Below are positions 38,806 to 46,484 of a DNA stretch of 53,887 bases, one piece after another (the stretch's first letter is position 1; each line of letters starts with the position of its first letter). The stretch lies in the IMG/VR virus record IMGVR_UViG_3300050343_000164, positions 1-53,887 of that record; one strand, given 5' to 3'. The position numbers were made by a program, and so were the translations under genes. Under the pieces are notes generated by a model, which ran no database searches, had not been told where the DNA came from, and was given only the letters and a program-made list of their open reading frames with translations. This stretch comes from a virus.

Positions 38806-40175
38806 CTGTCGTTGAGTAGCGCGGTCTGGAGCCCTGTCATTACTTGTGCCACCGACATGGCTGCGATCATGGCTACCCGAGCCATGGCACGGTCTTTACT
38901 GTTTTTAAGGCTTGCCAAGTCAGCGACAGTTTCCACGCCTGCTTGCTGCAGCTGTGTTGCTATCGCCGCTTGCTCCTCTGGCGAGACAGTAATTTCGCCG
39001 GACATAACCTTCTCTACTACCTGATCAGTCGGCATGTCCTTGGTTTGTTCAACCACTTTATCGACAGACGCCTGCTGCTCAGGGGTGTCCATGGTGAATG
39101 TTGCGGGTTCGAGTTCGGCCATCTCTGCTTTCAAGCCGGTAATCTTGTCTTTGCGCTGTTGAATAGCGGGATGCTCAAGCTCCCCGTTCGCTCCCTGGCG
39201 TCGTGGCTTAACACCACGTTCCTCGAAGTCTGCTTGAACTTGGGCAAGGTCGGCCTCCGCAGCTGCTATTTCGTCAGGTAGCTGACTTCTTCGCCGCTCA
39301 GCGCGTGTGTTGTTTAGTCTTTCGCGAGCGTCGAGCCCCCGTTGCTCTTGCTCGCCCATAACTGCAAGCGGACCTCGGCTTGGGCGCGGGGCTTGCGTAG
39401 GCTCCTCATCAGGAGTCATAGTATTTTCTGGCGCTGGAGTTTCGGATTCAGCGGGCGGCTCACCGGATGCAACGGAATCAATAAACTTCTGCTTCTCAGC
39501 TGGGTCCTTAATCTGTGCAGCGCCTGCTACTACGCCTCTTCTTGTTGCTATTTGTTGCTCAGGGGGCAAGCCTGCTATCGCTTCTTCAACCCCCCTGTAG
39601 TCAGCAGTCACGATGCCTTCAGCCGCAAGTGCCGTAGCATTATCAAATTTCGTTTGATACCTCAATGTGTCCGCTAAGGCTTCATTCGTTACGTCGACAA
39701 ATTGTTCAAGGGTTTTAAATGAAGCAACTGGAGCATTCGGGTCGTTACTGCCGTCCAACGTGATAACGCCAAATGAGCCGTCCTCATTGGAAGTCTGAAT
39801 AACCCATTCGTCGTTTGGTCCTTTGGTCCACCTAGCATCTACTACTGAGGGATCAATTAAGCCATTCGATCTGGCAATACCAAGCGCCACACTTCTAGCC
39901 TGAGCATCGCCAGCTTCTAGCCCCGCAGCTAATCTTTTGCCGTCGATGCGAGTTTTAGTGTCGTTCCAAAACCCCGCGTTATCAATTAACGTCATGGTGC
40001 CATTCGCGGCGTCTACGTCTAGTCGCTCTCGTTCTTCAGTAGCTAGACGCGCCCCCTGTTGTTCGTTGAGGACAAGCTGCCGTTCCGCGCGTTCGCTAGC
40101 TTCGCGCCTAGCAAAAGCCGCGCTGCCCTGAGCCGCGCCCATGCCAAAACCTGCTAACCCATCTAAAACGCTCAT
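38679..40175 (-). CDS. Internal virion protein (N-terminal part), frameshifted near its end
   Basis: 498 residues. Gly/Ala-rich N-terminus (GLAGFGMGAAQGSAAFARRE), long helical and Ala/Glu/Gln-rich body, a coiled coil around residues 290-345. Only about the first 455 residues look genuine. The last 45 (with many Cys, Arg and Gln: CWLKLTISLRQAQHQCP) have the composition of an out-of-frame reading and overlap the 38164-38805 frame. Probably the second ejection protein, next to the giant one. Confidence 0.7.
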   Translation of the reverse strand: MSVLDGLAGFGMGAAQGSAAFARREASERAERQLVLNEQQGARLATEERERLDVDAANGTMTLIDNAGFWNDTKTRIDGKRLAAGLEAGDAQARSVALGIARSNGLIDPSVVDARWTKGPNDEWVIQTSNEDGSFGVITLDGSNDPNAPVASFKTLEQFVDVTNEALADTLRYQTKFDNATALAAEGIVTADYRGVEEAIAGLPPEQQIATRRGVVAGAAQIKDPAEKQKFIDSVASGEPPAESETPAPENTMTPDEEPTQAPRPSRGPLAVMGEQEQRGLDARERLNNTRAERRRSQLPDEIAAAEADLAQVQADFEERGVKPRRQGANGELEHPAIQQRKDKITGLKAEMAELEPATFTMDTPEQQASVDKVVEQTKDMPTDQVVEKVMSGEITVSPEEQAAIATQLQQAGVETVADLASLKNSKDRAMARVAMIAAMSVAQVMTGLQTALLNDRCWLKLTISLRQAQHQCPRKTQLRRLYNSRTQTLASPVLCKL

Positions 40176-40184
40176 AGTTTTTCC

Positions 40185-40796
40185 TTACAGTAAAAACGCG
40201 CCGAGAATTGCTGCCGACCCTAAACTACCAATCAGCCCATAGGTCTGAGCTTTTGAGGCGGCTTTAGCTTGCGTATATGCGTTGTTCCGAGCAGTTGCGT
40301 CGGCAGCGGCAGATCCCATCTGCTGCAGAGACGAGCGATTTACGCCCTGCCCAATATTAATAAGGTCCGATAATGTTCTCTGGTTCGCGTCGCGTTGTGC
40401 TAAGCGGGCATCCGAGATAGATTGAATCCCACCGAGCGTGTTACTGCGCCCCAGACTACGCTGCATCTCTTGCTGCTGCGCTGGTGTAAGACTTGCGCCG
40501 TAGCGACTGATATTGCGCTGTGCAACATCACTTGCCATCTGCTGGGCACCCGCCACGTCCTCGCGCGCCTGATCGATGAGGCCAGTATCATTTTGCGCTT
40601 GATTGATCAGATCCTCTTCAAACTGCCCGTATTCATTGACGTAGTCGAGATACTGCTGGCGAGTCATGTCAGCGTAGGTCTTGTCGGGATCGCTCACTGT
40701 TGGGATCTGCCCGTTTGTATAGGGGTTTCCGCCAGTGTTGGGATTGCCGCCGCGCCTTATAGCCGCTACATCTGGGATGTTTCCGATTGACATCAC
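40185..40796 (-). CDS. Internal virion protein, small
   Basis: 203 residues. N-terminal Gly/Asn/Pro-rich part, then long helices rich in Gln and Ala, and a C-terminal hydrophobic segment (YGLIGSLGSAAILGAFLL) that could insert in membranes. The layout and position match internal/ejection proteins of podoviruses. It starts at the last base of the gene upstream. Confidence 0.65.
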   Translation of the reverse strand: MMSIGNIPDVAAIRRGGNPNTGGNPYTNGQIPTVSDPDKTYADMTRQQYLDYVNEYGQFEEDLINQAQNDTGLIDQAREDVAGAQQMASDVAQRNISRYGASLTPAQQQEMQRSLGRSNTLGGIQSISDARLAQRDANQRTLSDLINIGQGVNRSSLQQMGSAAADATARNNAYTQAKAASKAQTYGLIGSLGSAAILGAFLL

Positions 40797-41383
40797 TATA
40801 CCCCTCTTGGAGCCGTTGGAGTTTCCAACACATCAAGCGTGTTGGTGATTAATTTGCTCGCAGTGCCGTCTCCAAAATAACCTGCTTCATTGGCTCCCCT
40901 AACCGTCGCGCCTAGCAACTGACCGCCAGCTTTGTACTTAGCAGCGGAAACCTCCTGGTTGGCTCTCGCTTTTGTTAATGCCTCAGATCTGCCAAGTCGG
41001 GAAGCTTGTGCTAGGCCAACTTGTGCCTCTCCTGCTTGCCCCCTAGCGGTCGCAAGAACGCCGGTCTTCATGCGGTTCTCGATGCCTTTGGCGGCGGCAG
41101 TAGCTTGACCTAACTGACCTTGTATCGCAGCGGAACGATCGCCCGCTGCATTGACTCTCTGCGTCTCTTGAAAGCCTCCACCGGACAGCGCTTGCTGCGT
41201 GTCGGCGTTGGCCCTGCCTCGCAAGGTAGTCTTGTAATCGTCAGTCATAGACTTGTCGCGCATCTGCTTTAGCAGTGGGTCGTACAACTGTTTAAAACGG
41301 TCGTACTCCGCTTTCGCCACGCCCGCTGAAACTTTTTCAGCTTCTGAGGGCTTGTAGTCTTGCTGTTTCGGTCCGCATCCCAT
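40796..41383 (-). CDS. Internal virion protein, small
   Basis: 195 residues, helical, Ala/Gln/Gly-rich, starting MGCGPKQQDYKPSEAEK, a start I know from ejection-type proteins of related phages. Probably packaged in the virion with the larger ejection proteins. Two nucleotides separate it from the acetyltransferase gene. Confidence 0.65.
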   Translation of the reverse strand: MGCGPKQQDYKPSEAEKVSAGVAKAEYDRFKQLYDPLLKQMRDKSMTDDYKTTLRGRANADTQQALSGGGFQETQRVNAAGDRSAAIQGQLGQATAAAKGIENRMKTGVLATARGQAGEAQVGLAQASRLGRSEALTKARANQEVSAAKYKAGGQLLGATVRGANEAGYFGDGTASKLITNTLDVLETPTAPRGV

Positions 41384-41385
41384 AT

Positions 41386-41901
41386 CTAAACTCTCTTCAC
41401 CATTGTTGCCCCTGCGTATTCATAGCCCGAGGCTTCTAGCTTCTCTTCAGTGCGCCGTGTCTTCACGCGGCTCGTTATATCAAACACCAGCGCTTTCGCA
41501 GACTCGTGAATGGCCCAAGACTCAAAAGCAGCCAGCAAAAAAGAAAAACCTCCATGTTCACGCGCCTCTGGCAGGACAAAACAAGTTTCTTCATACGCGA
41601 CCAAGTCTTCGCCAAAAAAGGTTGGGCCAAGCGACGCAAACAACGCGCCGACCGGGGTGCCGTGGTGCTCAAGCAGAAATATTCTTTTGTCTGGCCTAAT
41701 CGTATACTCATCAAATCGAGCCCAAAGCTTCTCTTCATTTAAGTCCATGTGTGAGTACACTGACTCACGCCACATAACCTCCCCGATCAACAACATTGTC
41801 GGGAAGTCTTCGCGCTGCGCTTCCCTAACAAGCAGCCCGCTACTTGCTTTCTCTTCCGTATCGGTTTTTTGAGTGCTTCGGGGAGCGGTACAACCCTCCA
41901 T
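41386..41901 (-). CDS. GNAT-family N-acetyltransferase
   Basis: 171 residues. VREAQREDFPTMLLIGEVMW (beta1-alpha1), a central strand IFLLEHHGTPVGALFASLG, then the acceptor/CoA-binding region with FVLPEAREHGGFSFLLAAFE and final strands. The pyrophosphate-binding R/Q-x-x-G-x-G/A is replaced by EHGGFS, so it is a divergent GNAT. Such genes are common between adaptors and ejection proteins in marine podoviruses; the substrate is unknown. The 5' end overlaps the adaptor gene by 62 nt, so the true start may be further in. Confidence 0.75.
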   Translation of the reverse strand: MEGCTAPRSTQKTDTEEKASSGLLVREAQREDFPTMLLIGEVMWRESVYSHMDLNEEKLWARFDEYTIRPDKRIFLLEHHGTPVGALFASLGPTFFGEDLVAYEETCFVLPEAREHGGFSFLLAAFESWAIHESAKALVFDITSRVKTRRTEEKLEASGYEYAGATMVKRV

Positions 41902-42529
41902 AATTCACCTTCCTGGCTATTGGCATATCTTCATGGCGCGATCTGCGCTCGGCTTCTTGAATACTCTGCTGAAAAAGGGTGCCGTATACCTGTGCGCCAC
42001 CAAAATCAGTCCAATCCTTACTGGGCATCCGCAACAGGCGGAACAGTGCCCCCTGTACAATTGCGTCGCGGTAATCAGTCATAACGCCGTCATCACAGGC
42101 GGTAGACGTATATGTTGGCTTCAGTTGAGCTCGCAGGATGACCGCCTGTGACTCTGTGGCGTTTGGGACTGGAGCGAGCCAGAACGCGGCCTGCGTCACC
42201 TTCACAAAATACTTTGGCGTACCCGCATTACTCGCGTCCCGCCACTTCGGTAAACGCTGCTCTAGCAACCCCGTAGAGATAGGCTCTAAGTCGTGCCCTT
42301 GATGCGTTACCCACAGTATTTTATGCGTGACCGCCCCGCTTGGTGGCTCCAAGTCGTACTCGTAAATGTTAGCGACCGTTGTGACAGGGTCTAGCTCCTG
42401 CTGATACACAGGCGCTTTCTCGCACAGCTCGATTGCCGCTGCGCGGATGTTGTTTTCTATTAGGGTGTCAGGACAGCCCGGCACCATCGGCATTATTTCA
42501 GGGAGCAGCGTCTCGTAAGTTGTAGCCAT
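41840..42529 (-). CDS. Head-tail adaptor / tail tubular-like protein
   Basis: 229 residues. YETLLPEIMPMVPGCPDTLI, then IRAAAIELCEKAPVYQQELDP (cited in part) and AQLKPTYTSTACDD, and a helical end with RDAIVQGALFRLL are typical of phage adaptor proteins that sit under the portal. Two nucleotides after the other adaptor gene. Basic C-terminus. Confidence 0.75.
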   Translation of the reverse strand: MATTYETLLPEIMPMVPGCPDTLIENNIRAAAIELCEKAPVYQQELDPVTTVANIYEYDLEPPSGAVTHKILWVTHQGHDLEPISTGLLEQRLPKWRDASNAGTPKYFVKVTQAAFWLAPVPNATESQAVILRAQLKPTYTSTACDDGVMTDYRDAIVQGALFRLLRMPSKDWTDFGGAQVYGTLFQQSIQEAERRSRHEDMPIARKVNYGGLYRSPKHSKNRYGRESK

Positions 42530-42531
42530 AG

Positions 42532-43212
42532 TTATACTCCCGGCCTTGCGCTATCAGCGTTAGGGCTCGTCACGACATCGATCTGCCCCTTACCCGCAAC
42601 AGCCGTCGTAAACAACTGGTAGTGACCACCTGCGCGCTGAGCGTTACCTGCGTACTCAGAATCTTTCATGAAAGCCATGTATAAGACGTAATTCATTACG
42701 GCTGTGCCGAAGATGTCAGGTATTGCAAGGTTGTCACTTGCGCCGACAGTCGCTGGGTTTGCTGAGTAAACGATCTCGATGTAAGCGTTACCACTTACCC
42801 CAGGATAGACGTAGTAGTTACGGGGGTTCTCATCGTTATAAACATAATGCTTCACTTGAGTCCCGTGTTTTGCATCCCCAGTTACAGCCGGGTCATGCCA
42901 GCTAGGAGTCTGCGCGTCCAGAATCTCCTCGGAAACTAGTCTAATAGTTCTGCCGCCCGTTCCATTTGACGCAGCGGACATGTTTCGAACAACCCGAAGC
43001 AACCGATTGCCTGAGCTAGGAATGTCCTGCTTAGTACCAGTGGCAAGTGTGACGGTGGTGTTAGTAGCAGTAGAGTCAGGTTTAATCAGCGCAATTTCAC
43101 GCTGCGCGTCATTAACCCACAGTATTAACTCAGCCTCGGGCCATCGAATGCCACTGGCGTCCTGTATCACCGATTGCACTCTGTCTATAACGCTTGCTAC
43201 TGTGACACTCAT
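42532..43212 (-). CDS. Phage adaptor protein, DUF6682-like
   Basis: 226 residues. IDRVQSVIQDASGIRWPEAE, LILWVNDAQREIALIKPDS and the YIEIVYSANP / MNYVLYMAFMKDSEYAGN segments match the adaptor family I associate with DUF6682. It likely forms part of the connector between portal and tail. Followed directly by the second adaptor. Confidence 0.8.
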   Translation of the reverse strand: MSVTVASVIDRVQSVIQDASGIRWPEAELILWVNDAQREIALIKPDSTATNTTVTLATGTKQDIPSSGNRLLRVVRNMSAASNGTGGRTIRLVSEEILDAQTPSWHDPAVTGDAKHGTQVKHYVYNDENPRNYYVYPGVSGNAYIEIVYSANPATVGASDNLAIPDIFGTAVMNYVLYMAFMKDSEYAGNAQRAGGHYQLFTTAVAGKGQIDVVTSPNADSARPGV

Positions 43213-43226
43213 ATAGACCCTTCGCT

Positions 43227-43580
43227 TTAAGAGTTAAGAGCTTGCTCCCAAGCCTCTTCACGTTCTGTCGTAGTGACAGAACGCCCTGCATACTTGTTTA
43301 CGACGGTAGCTTTTGGCGTTCCATCTGCTTTGAAATCACCAGGGTTCGCCGCCTCGATAATATCTTCCATAACTTGAGCCAACGTCTTCTCGGCCCCGGT
43401 CTCTTCTTCCGGTGCAGCTACCGGCGTTTCTTTTAATGAGTCCGACACGATGTCCGCGCCCATAACCAATGCTGCTTTCCCGATTTCCTCGCCTACTTCA
43501 CGAGGTACGCCAGCTTCGAATAGCACTACGGCCCCAGACAGAGTGGCGACTCTGAGAGGCTCCTTGCAAATAATCTTCAT
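43227..43580 (-). CDS. Small head-associated protein
   Basis: 117 residues. VATLSGAVVLFEAGVPREVG and GKAALVMGADIV form a small beta domain I know from phage genes between capsid and adaptors. The C-terminal part (about 60-117) is acidic, then has DFKADGTPKATVV and a terminal helix. Probably a minor head or head-tail protein. Confidence 0.65.
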   Translation of the reverse strand: MKIICKEPLRVATLSGAVVLFEAGVPREVGEEIGKAALVMGADIVSDSLKETPVAAPEEETGAEKTLAQVMEDIIEAANPGDFKADGTPKATVVNKYAGRSVTTTEREEAWEQALNS

Positions 43581-43588
43581 GAAAAATC

Positions 43589-43972
43589 CTATTTAGTCTT
43601 AGTGGTGTATTTTTTGCCGTTCCAAGTAAAAGTCTTGTAGCCCTTTTTTCTTGCGGCTGCGAAAGCAGATCTAAAGTCCTTCGCCGCTGTGGAATCTTTT
43701 CTAAACGTCTTATAAGTGCCAGCCTTGGTCTTCACGCCGCCCGTAACATCTTGTGACTTGCTTTGCGCGACAGCCCTAGGATTACGCTTGCCCCCTTTTG
43801 TTTCGGGTGCCGGTGATGCATCGTAGTTACGATTAGTCTTTGTATTTGCACTTCCAGAGCTAGCAGCAGCTTTTGCAATTCCGCTGGAGTACCTCTTGGG
43901 TGATCTTGGTTCAACCCTCGCCTTAGAACGAGTAGCTGCTCTTCTTTGTCTGCGTCTAGTACCAGGATTCAT
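43589..43972 (-). CDS. Basic virion-associated protein
   Basis: 127 residues, very basic. The N-terminal 90 residues are Lys/Arg/Ser-rich and probably disordered. The C-terminal motif (DFRSAFAAARKKGYKTFTWN, then GKKYTTK) is a short conserved element of many phage proteins next to the capsid. Possibly DNA-associated in the head. Follows the capsid terminator, so it depends on read-through. Confidence 0.65.
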   Translation of the reverse strand: MNPGTRRRQRRAATRSKARVEPRSPKRYSSGIAKAAASSGSANTKTNRNYDASPAPETKGGKRNPRAVAQSKSQDVTGGVKTKAGTYKTFRKDSTAAKDFRSAFAAARKKGYKTFTWNGKKYTTKTK

Positions 43973-43983
43973 ATAGCTATCCT

Positions 43984-44007
43984 TAAAAAAGCCCCCCGAA
44001 GGGGGCG
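43984..44007 (-). terminator. Rho-independent terminator after the capsid gene
   Basis: On the minus strand GCCCCC-TTCG-GGGGGC, a very stable UUCG tetraloop hairpin, then six T. It begins 8 nt after the capsid stop. Genes further down must be reached by read-through or another promoter, which would give excess capsid mRNA. Confidence 0.9.
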
Positions 44008-44014
44008 ATCATTA

Positions 44015-45160
44015 TTACTGAGCGGTATCGAGGCAGATGACTCCAAAGTCTTCTACGCCGCCGTTTACGTCGCTGTTGTACTTAGGCTTGCGAAGACCGA
44101 AGATCTTGCCTACCGAAATACCCAGCTGGTTACCGTAGTCAAAGGTATCTTCTACGATATCGGGCAGACCAATGTCAGCCATAGCCAGTGCTTGAGCGCC
44201 GACAAACAGGGCTCGTGCTCCGTCGATGTTTGCGTCCGCGCCCCACTTGTAGCCAGCTGCACCAGCGTTGCTAGAAGCACCGGACGTTGCGCCTTCGGTT
44301 GAAAAGACGTGTCGGAACTCATGGACCATGACGCCATCAACCATCAGGCTAGAGGAACCAGCAAACAACTCGTTGTTGGGTCCACGAACACCTGCGTTAC
44401 GGACGTTAGCTAGGAAGTCTGAGTCCAGCTTCAGACTAGCCATCTGCTGTGGAGTAACAAACAGGTGGAACACCTCTTGGTTACCCGCAGCTCGCATACC
44501 ACGAATAAAGTTATCCTTGGCGTAAGCCTTCAGATTCACAATGTGGCTATAAGCAAGCTTGTCCGTAGCTGTGATTGCAGTCGTGTCACCAGCTAGAAGG
44601 TTTGAACCGCTGATGCGTCGGTGCCGGTTGGTGGTAGGAGCAGAGACATCTGAAGCAAACTCCAGGTCTACCAGCTCGTGTCCAGCAGTACCGGAAGTAG
44701 TTCGCAATCCGCCGTTAGTCTTCGACGTATAAGCAACACCTGACAACGTCAAGAACGCCAGCTGGTCCATACGGTCAGCCATGGCATATGCCAACATGTC
44801 GCGTGAAGTCTCACGGAAGTTAACGATCGTCTTCTGATCGGCAACTCGGCCAGCAATACGGTTCGCGAAGCGCAACTGATCCAGCTCAATGGTGATGTCA
44901 TACGCGCGGAGGGCTTCTTCGTTACCTTCCAGAGTATTGTCACCAGTGATACCGTCTCCAGTCATGTCAGCGAGCAGCGTCAAGTTAGCCTTGGTGCCTT
45001 TCTCCGACTTGGTAAGCTCAGTAATCCGCTGAACAGCAGCGTTCTGACCAGTACCAGCGAACTGGTTAATGAAAGAAGCGTTACGAGCAACGCGCCAAAA
45101 ATCACGGGACCACGCCTGAAGCTGGTCACCCGAGAGTGTTCCAAAGTTAGTATTAGCCAT
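44015..45160 (-). CDS. Major capsid protein, N4 gp56-like
   Basis: 381 residues. An N-terminal FWRVARNASFINQFAGTG and TLLADMTGDGITGDNTLEGN, then ELDQLRFANRIAGRVADQ, FHLFVTPQQMASLKLD, VMVHEFRHVF and ALFVGAQALAMADIG are the hallmarks of the N4 gp56-type capsid family (HK97 fold). Own terminator directly downstream and a 255-nt gap upstream with a structured leader and a dispersed element. Strong SD (AAAGGAG) that is complementary to a hairpin loop in the leader. Confidence 0.92.
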   Translation of the reverse strand: MANTNFGTLSGDQLQAWSRDFWRVARNASFINQFAGTGQNAAVQRITELTKSEKGTKANLTLLADMTGDGITGDNTLEGNEEALRAYDITIELDQLRFANRIAGRVADQKTIVNFRETSRDMLAYAMADRMDQLAFLTLSGVAYTSKTNGGLRTTSGTAGHELVDLEFASDVSAPTTNRHRRISGSNLLAGDTTAITATDKLAYSHIVNLKAYAKDNFIRGMRAAGNQEVFHLFVTPQQMASLKLDSDFLANVRNAGVRGPNNELFAGSSSLMVDGVMVHEFRHVFSTEGATSGASSNAGAAGYKWGADANIDGARALFVGAQALAMADIGLPDIVEDTFDYGNQLGISVGKIFGLRKPKYNSDVNGGVEDFGVICLDTAQ

Positions 45161-45415
45161 TTTTTGGCTCCTTTAGTGCATAGATAAAAGTTGATGGCAC
45201 AGCGCCACCGTTTTTAGCCGACTTAAAGGAGCGGCTAATCCGTATCTCCGTATCGTGGAGCGACGAACTAGCGCTTATTAACGAGGGGCGACCTCGGCTT
45301 GTTTTACGCCTGTGCAGGCGAAGACGTTTTTAGCGTGACCGACACGATCAGATATCGTTCTGATGGACGAACCTATCATGTATATTAGCGTGGGTAATAA
45401 TATGAAGCAAGCCAT
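45161..45415 (-). promoter_or_regulatory. Structured 5' leader of the capsid gene
   Basis: 255 nt without a gene. Read on the minus strand: element copy 9 (45384-45398), hairpin CGCCT-GCAC-AGGCG (45307-45320), hairpin CGAGG-TCGCC-CCTCG (45282-45296), two ACGGA (45247-45251, 45239-45243), hairpin TTAGCCG-N11-CGGCTAA (45214-45238), hairpin GGTGGC-GCTGT-GCCATC (45193-45209; its G-U pair exists only in minus-strand RNA), then the SD. The loop of the third hairpin plus one stem base, GCTCCTTTA, is complementary to TAAAGGAGC at the SD (45167-45175). Confidence 0.65.
45384..45398 (+). promoter_or_regulatory. ATTAG-N5-TAAT element, copy 9 (reversed relative to capsid)
   Basis: On the plus strand ATTAGCGTGGGTAAT. 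Unlike the other copies, its conserved half faces away from the downstream gene (capsid, minus strand). It lies 17 nt past the end of the HNH-like small gene and 223 nt upstream of the capsid start. Confidence 0.65.
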
Positions 45416-45646
45416 TTATACCCTGTAACTACCACGATTCTTCTTCCTGCTTACAACAGTGGTGTTGCTGCTTTTGTTGTTTCGTGGATTACCATCTTTA
45501 TGATGCACGTCTTTCTTGTCACCTTTTTTAACCTTTCCTTTTGCTAAAGCAGCTCGGCGCGCTTTGTTGCGGGCGGCACGACGCTTCTTCTCCGCGTCTG
45601 TCTTGTGATACTCATACTCTTTTTTGTAGTTACGCGTGTTAGCCAT
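45416..45646 (-). CDS. Small basic HNH-like phage protein
   Basis: 76 residues from ATG 45646 (AGGTGAGG upstream); an in-frame start at 45727 is rejected. The N-terminal NYKKEYEYHK and a Lys/Arg-rich helix are followed by KKDVHHKDGNPRNNKSSNTT, which resembles the HNH His-His-x-D-G-N-x-x-N core without a full nuclease domain. Small proteins of this kind sit next to capsid genes in many phages. They may bind DNA; nuclease activity is doubtful. Confidence 0.7.
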   Translation of the reverse strand: MANTRNYKKEYEYHKTDAEKKRRAARNKARRAALAKGKVKKGDKKDVHHKDGNPRNNKSSNTTVVSRKKNRGSYRV

Positions 45647-45650
45647 GACC

Positions 45651-46046
45651 TCACCTGTGTCGAGATGTTTTCTTTGCAATCTTCTTCGGCTGAGAAGAAA
45701 ACTGCTTCCCTTTGGCGGTGTCAGCACGCTTCTTACGGGACGTAGCGGCGTATTCTTTCTTACTTAGAGACTCACGGGCTTTTTTCGGTAAGTACCGCTC
45801 GCCGGTAGCCTTGCTGCCCTGGGTGCTGTTCTTCCCGCTCTTAGTGCCCCACTTCTCTTTTGTCCACTTTGAAAGAGACTTCTGAGCTTCTGTCTTGGGG
45901 CCTGTATAACCCCCACCGGATTTTTTATACCGCTGCGTAGCCAGTTGCGCCTTCCTAGCGCTCCACTGCCCCGGCTTCCCGCCTTTAGAACCAGCTTTTA
46001 CTGATGCAACGATGCGCTTCCATTTCGGCTCATCTTTTCGGGCCAT
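45651..46046 (-). CDS. Basic phage protein, DUF5872-like
   Basis: 131 residues from ATG 46046 (AGGAG 11 nt upstream). KWKRIVASVKAGSKGGKPG, QWSARKAQLATQRYKKSGGG and LSKWTKEKWGT match the DUF5872 pattern: small basic proteins found in phages. The C-terminal half is Lys/Ser-rich with YLPKKARESL. Probably binds nucleic acid. Sits in the cluster of basic genes between scaffold and capsid. Confidence 0.7.
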   Translation of the reverse strand: MARKDEPKWKRIVASVKAGSKGGKPGQWSARKAQLATQRYKKSGGGYTGPKTEAQKSLSKWTKEKWGTKSGKNSTQGSKATGERYLPKKARESLSKKEYAATSRKKRADTAKGKQFSSQPKKIAKKTSRHR

Positions 46047-46050
46047 TGGT

Positions 46051-46170
46051 TCAGTAGCTCCTGCGCTTGGCCTTGGCTTTGGGCTTAGCCTTTGCCTTTG
46101 CCTTGGCCTTAGCTGCCGCTGCGCGTCCTGCTTTCGTGTACGGATACTTCTTTCCACCTACGTTTGGCAT
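46051..46170 (-). CDS. Lys/Ala-rich mini-protein
   Basis: 39 residues: MPNVGGKKYPYTKAGRAAA followed by a run of alternating Ala-Lys. The GGKKYPYT start is a pattern I know from tiny phage proteins near capsid genes. The codons for the Ala-Lys run are imperfect repeats of GCCAAG/GCAAAG. It fills the gap between DUF5872-like and DUF6321-like genes. Too short for most gene finders. Confidence 0.65.
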   Translation of the reverse strand: MPNVGGKKYPYTKAGRAAAAKAKAKAKAKPKAKAKRRSY

Positions 46171-46172
46171 AG

Positions 46173-46484
46173 CTAGCTCCCTTTTTTCCACTTGTTTGAG
46201 GGTGATTTAGTCTTGCTGGGTGACCATTTGACCTTGTCGGCCCAATACGCGGCTGACATCTTTCCTTTAGCGATGTTTTTACCGTGACGTGACTTAAATG
46301 CCTTCCTCTGCCCCGCCGTTTGGTTGGTTTTGACGCCCTGTTGACCAAAACGAATGGTTTTGACCTGATCACCTTCCTTCGCCACCACGATGTGCGACTT
46401 TTTCGGGTGAGACGGGGTGCGTTTCGGCTTGTTGAAGCCAGATACACCCGCTCGCTTTAGTCGAGAGTCTTTTTCACTAGGCAT
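46173..46484 (-). CDS. Basic phage protein, DUF6321-like
   Basis: 103 residues. DSRLKRAGVSGFNKPKRTPS, HPKKSHIVVAKEGDQVKTIR, FGQQGV, FKSRHGKNIAKGKMSAAYWA match the DUF6321 pattern of many phages and environmental viruses. Function unknown; probably nucleic acid binding because of its charge. Starts at the last base of the scaffold-like gene. Confidence 0.75.
   Translation of the reverse strand: MPSEKDSRLKRAGVSGFNKPKRTPSHPKKSHIVVAKEGDQVKTIRFGQQGVKTNQTAGQRKAFKSRHGKNIAKGKMSAAYWADKVKWSPSKTKSPSNKWKKGS

Noticed and set aside
45193-45215. Plus-strand terminator GATGGC-ACAGC-GCCACC-GTTTTT in the capsid leader
   Set aside because: On the plus strand the stem contains an A-C mismatch and shrinks to 4 bp; it is well paired only in minus-strand RNA, where no T run follows.
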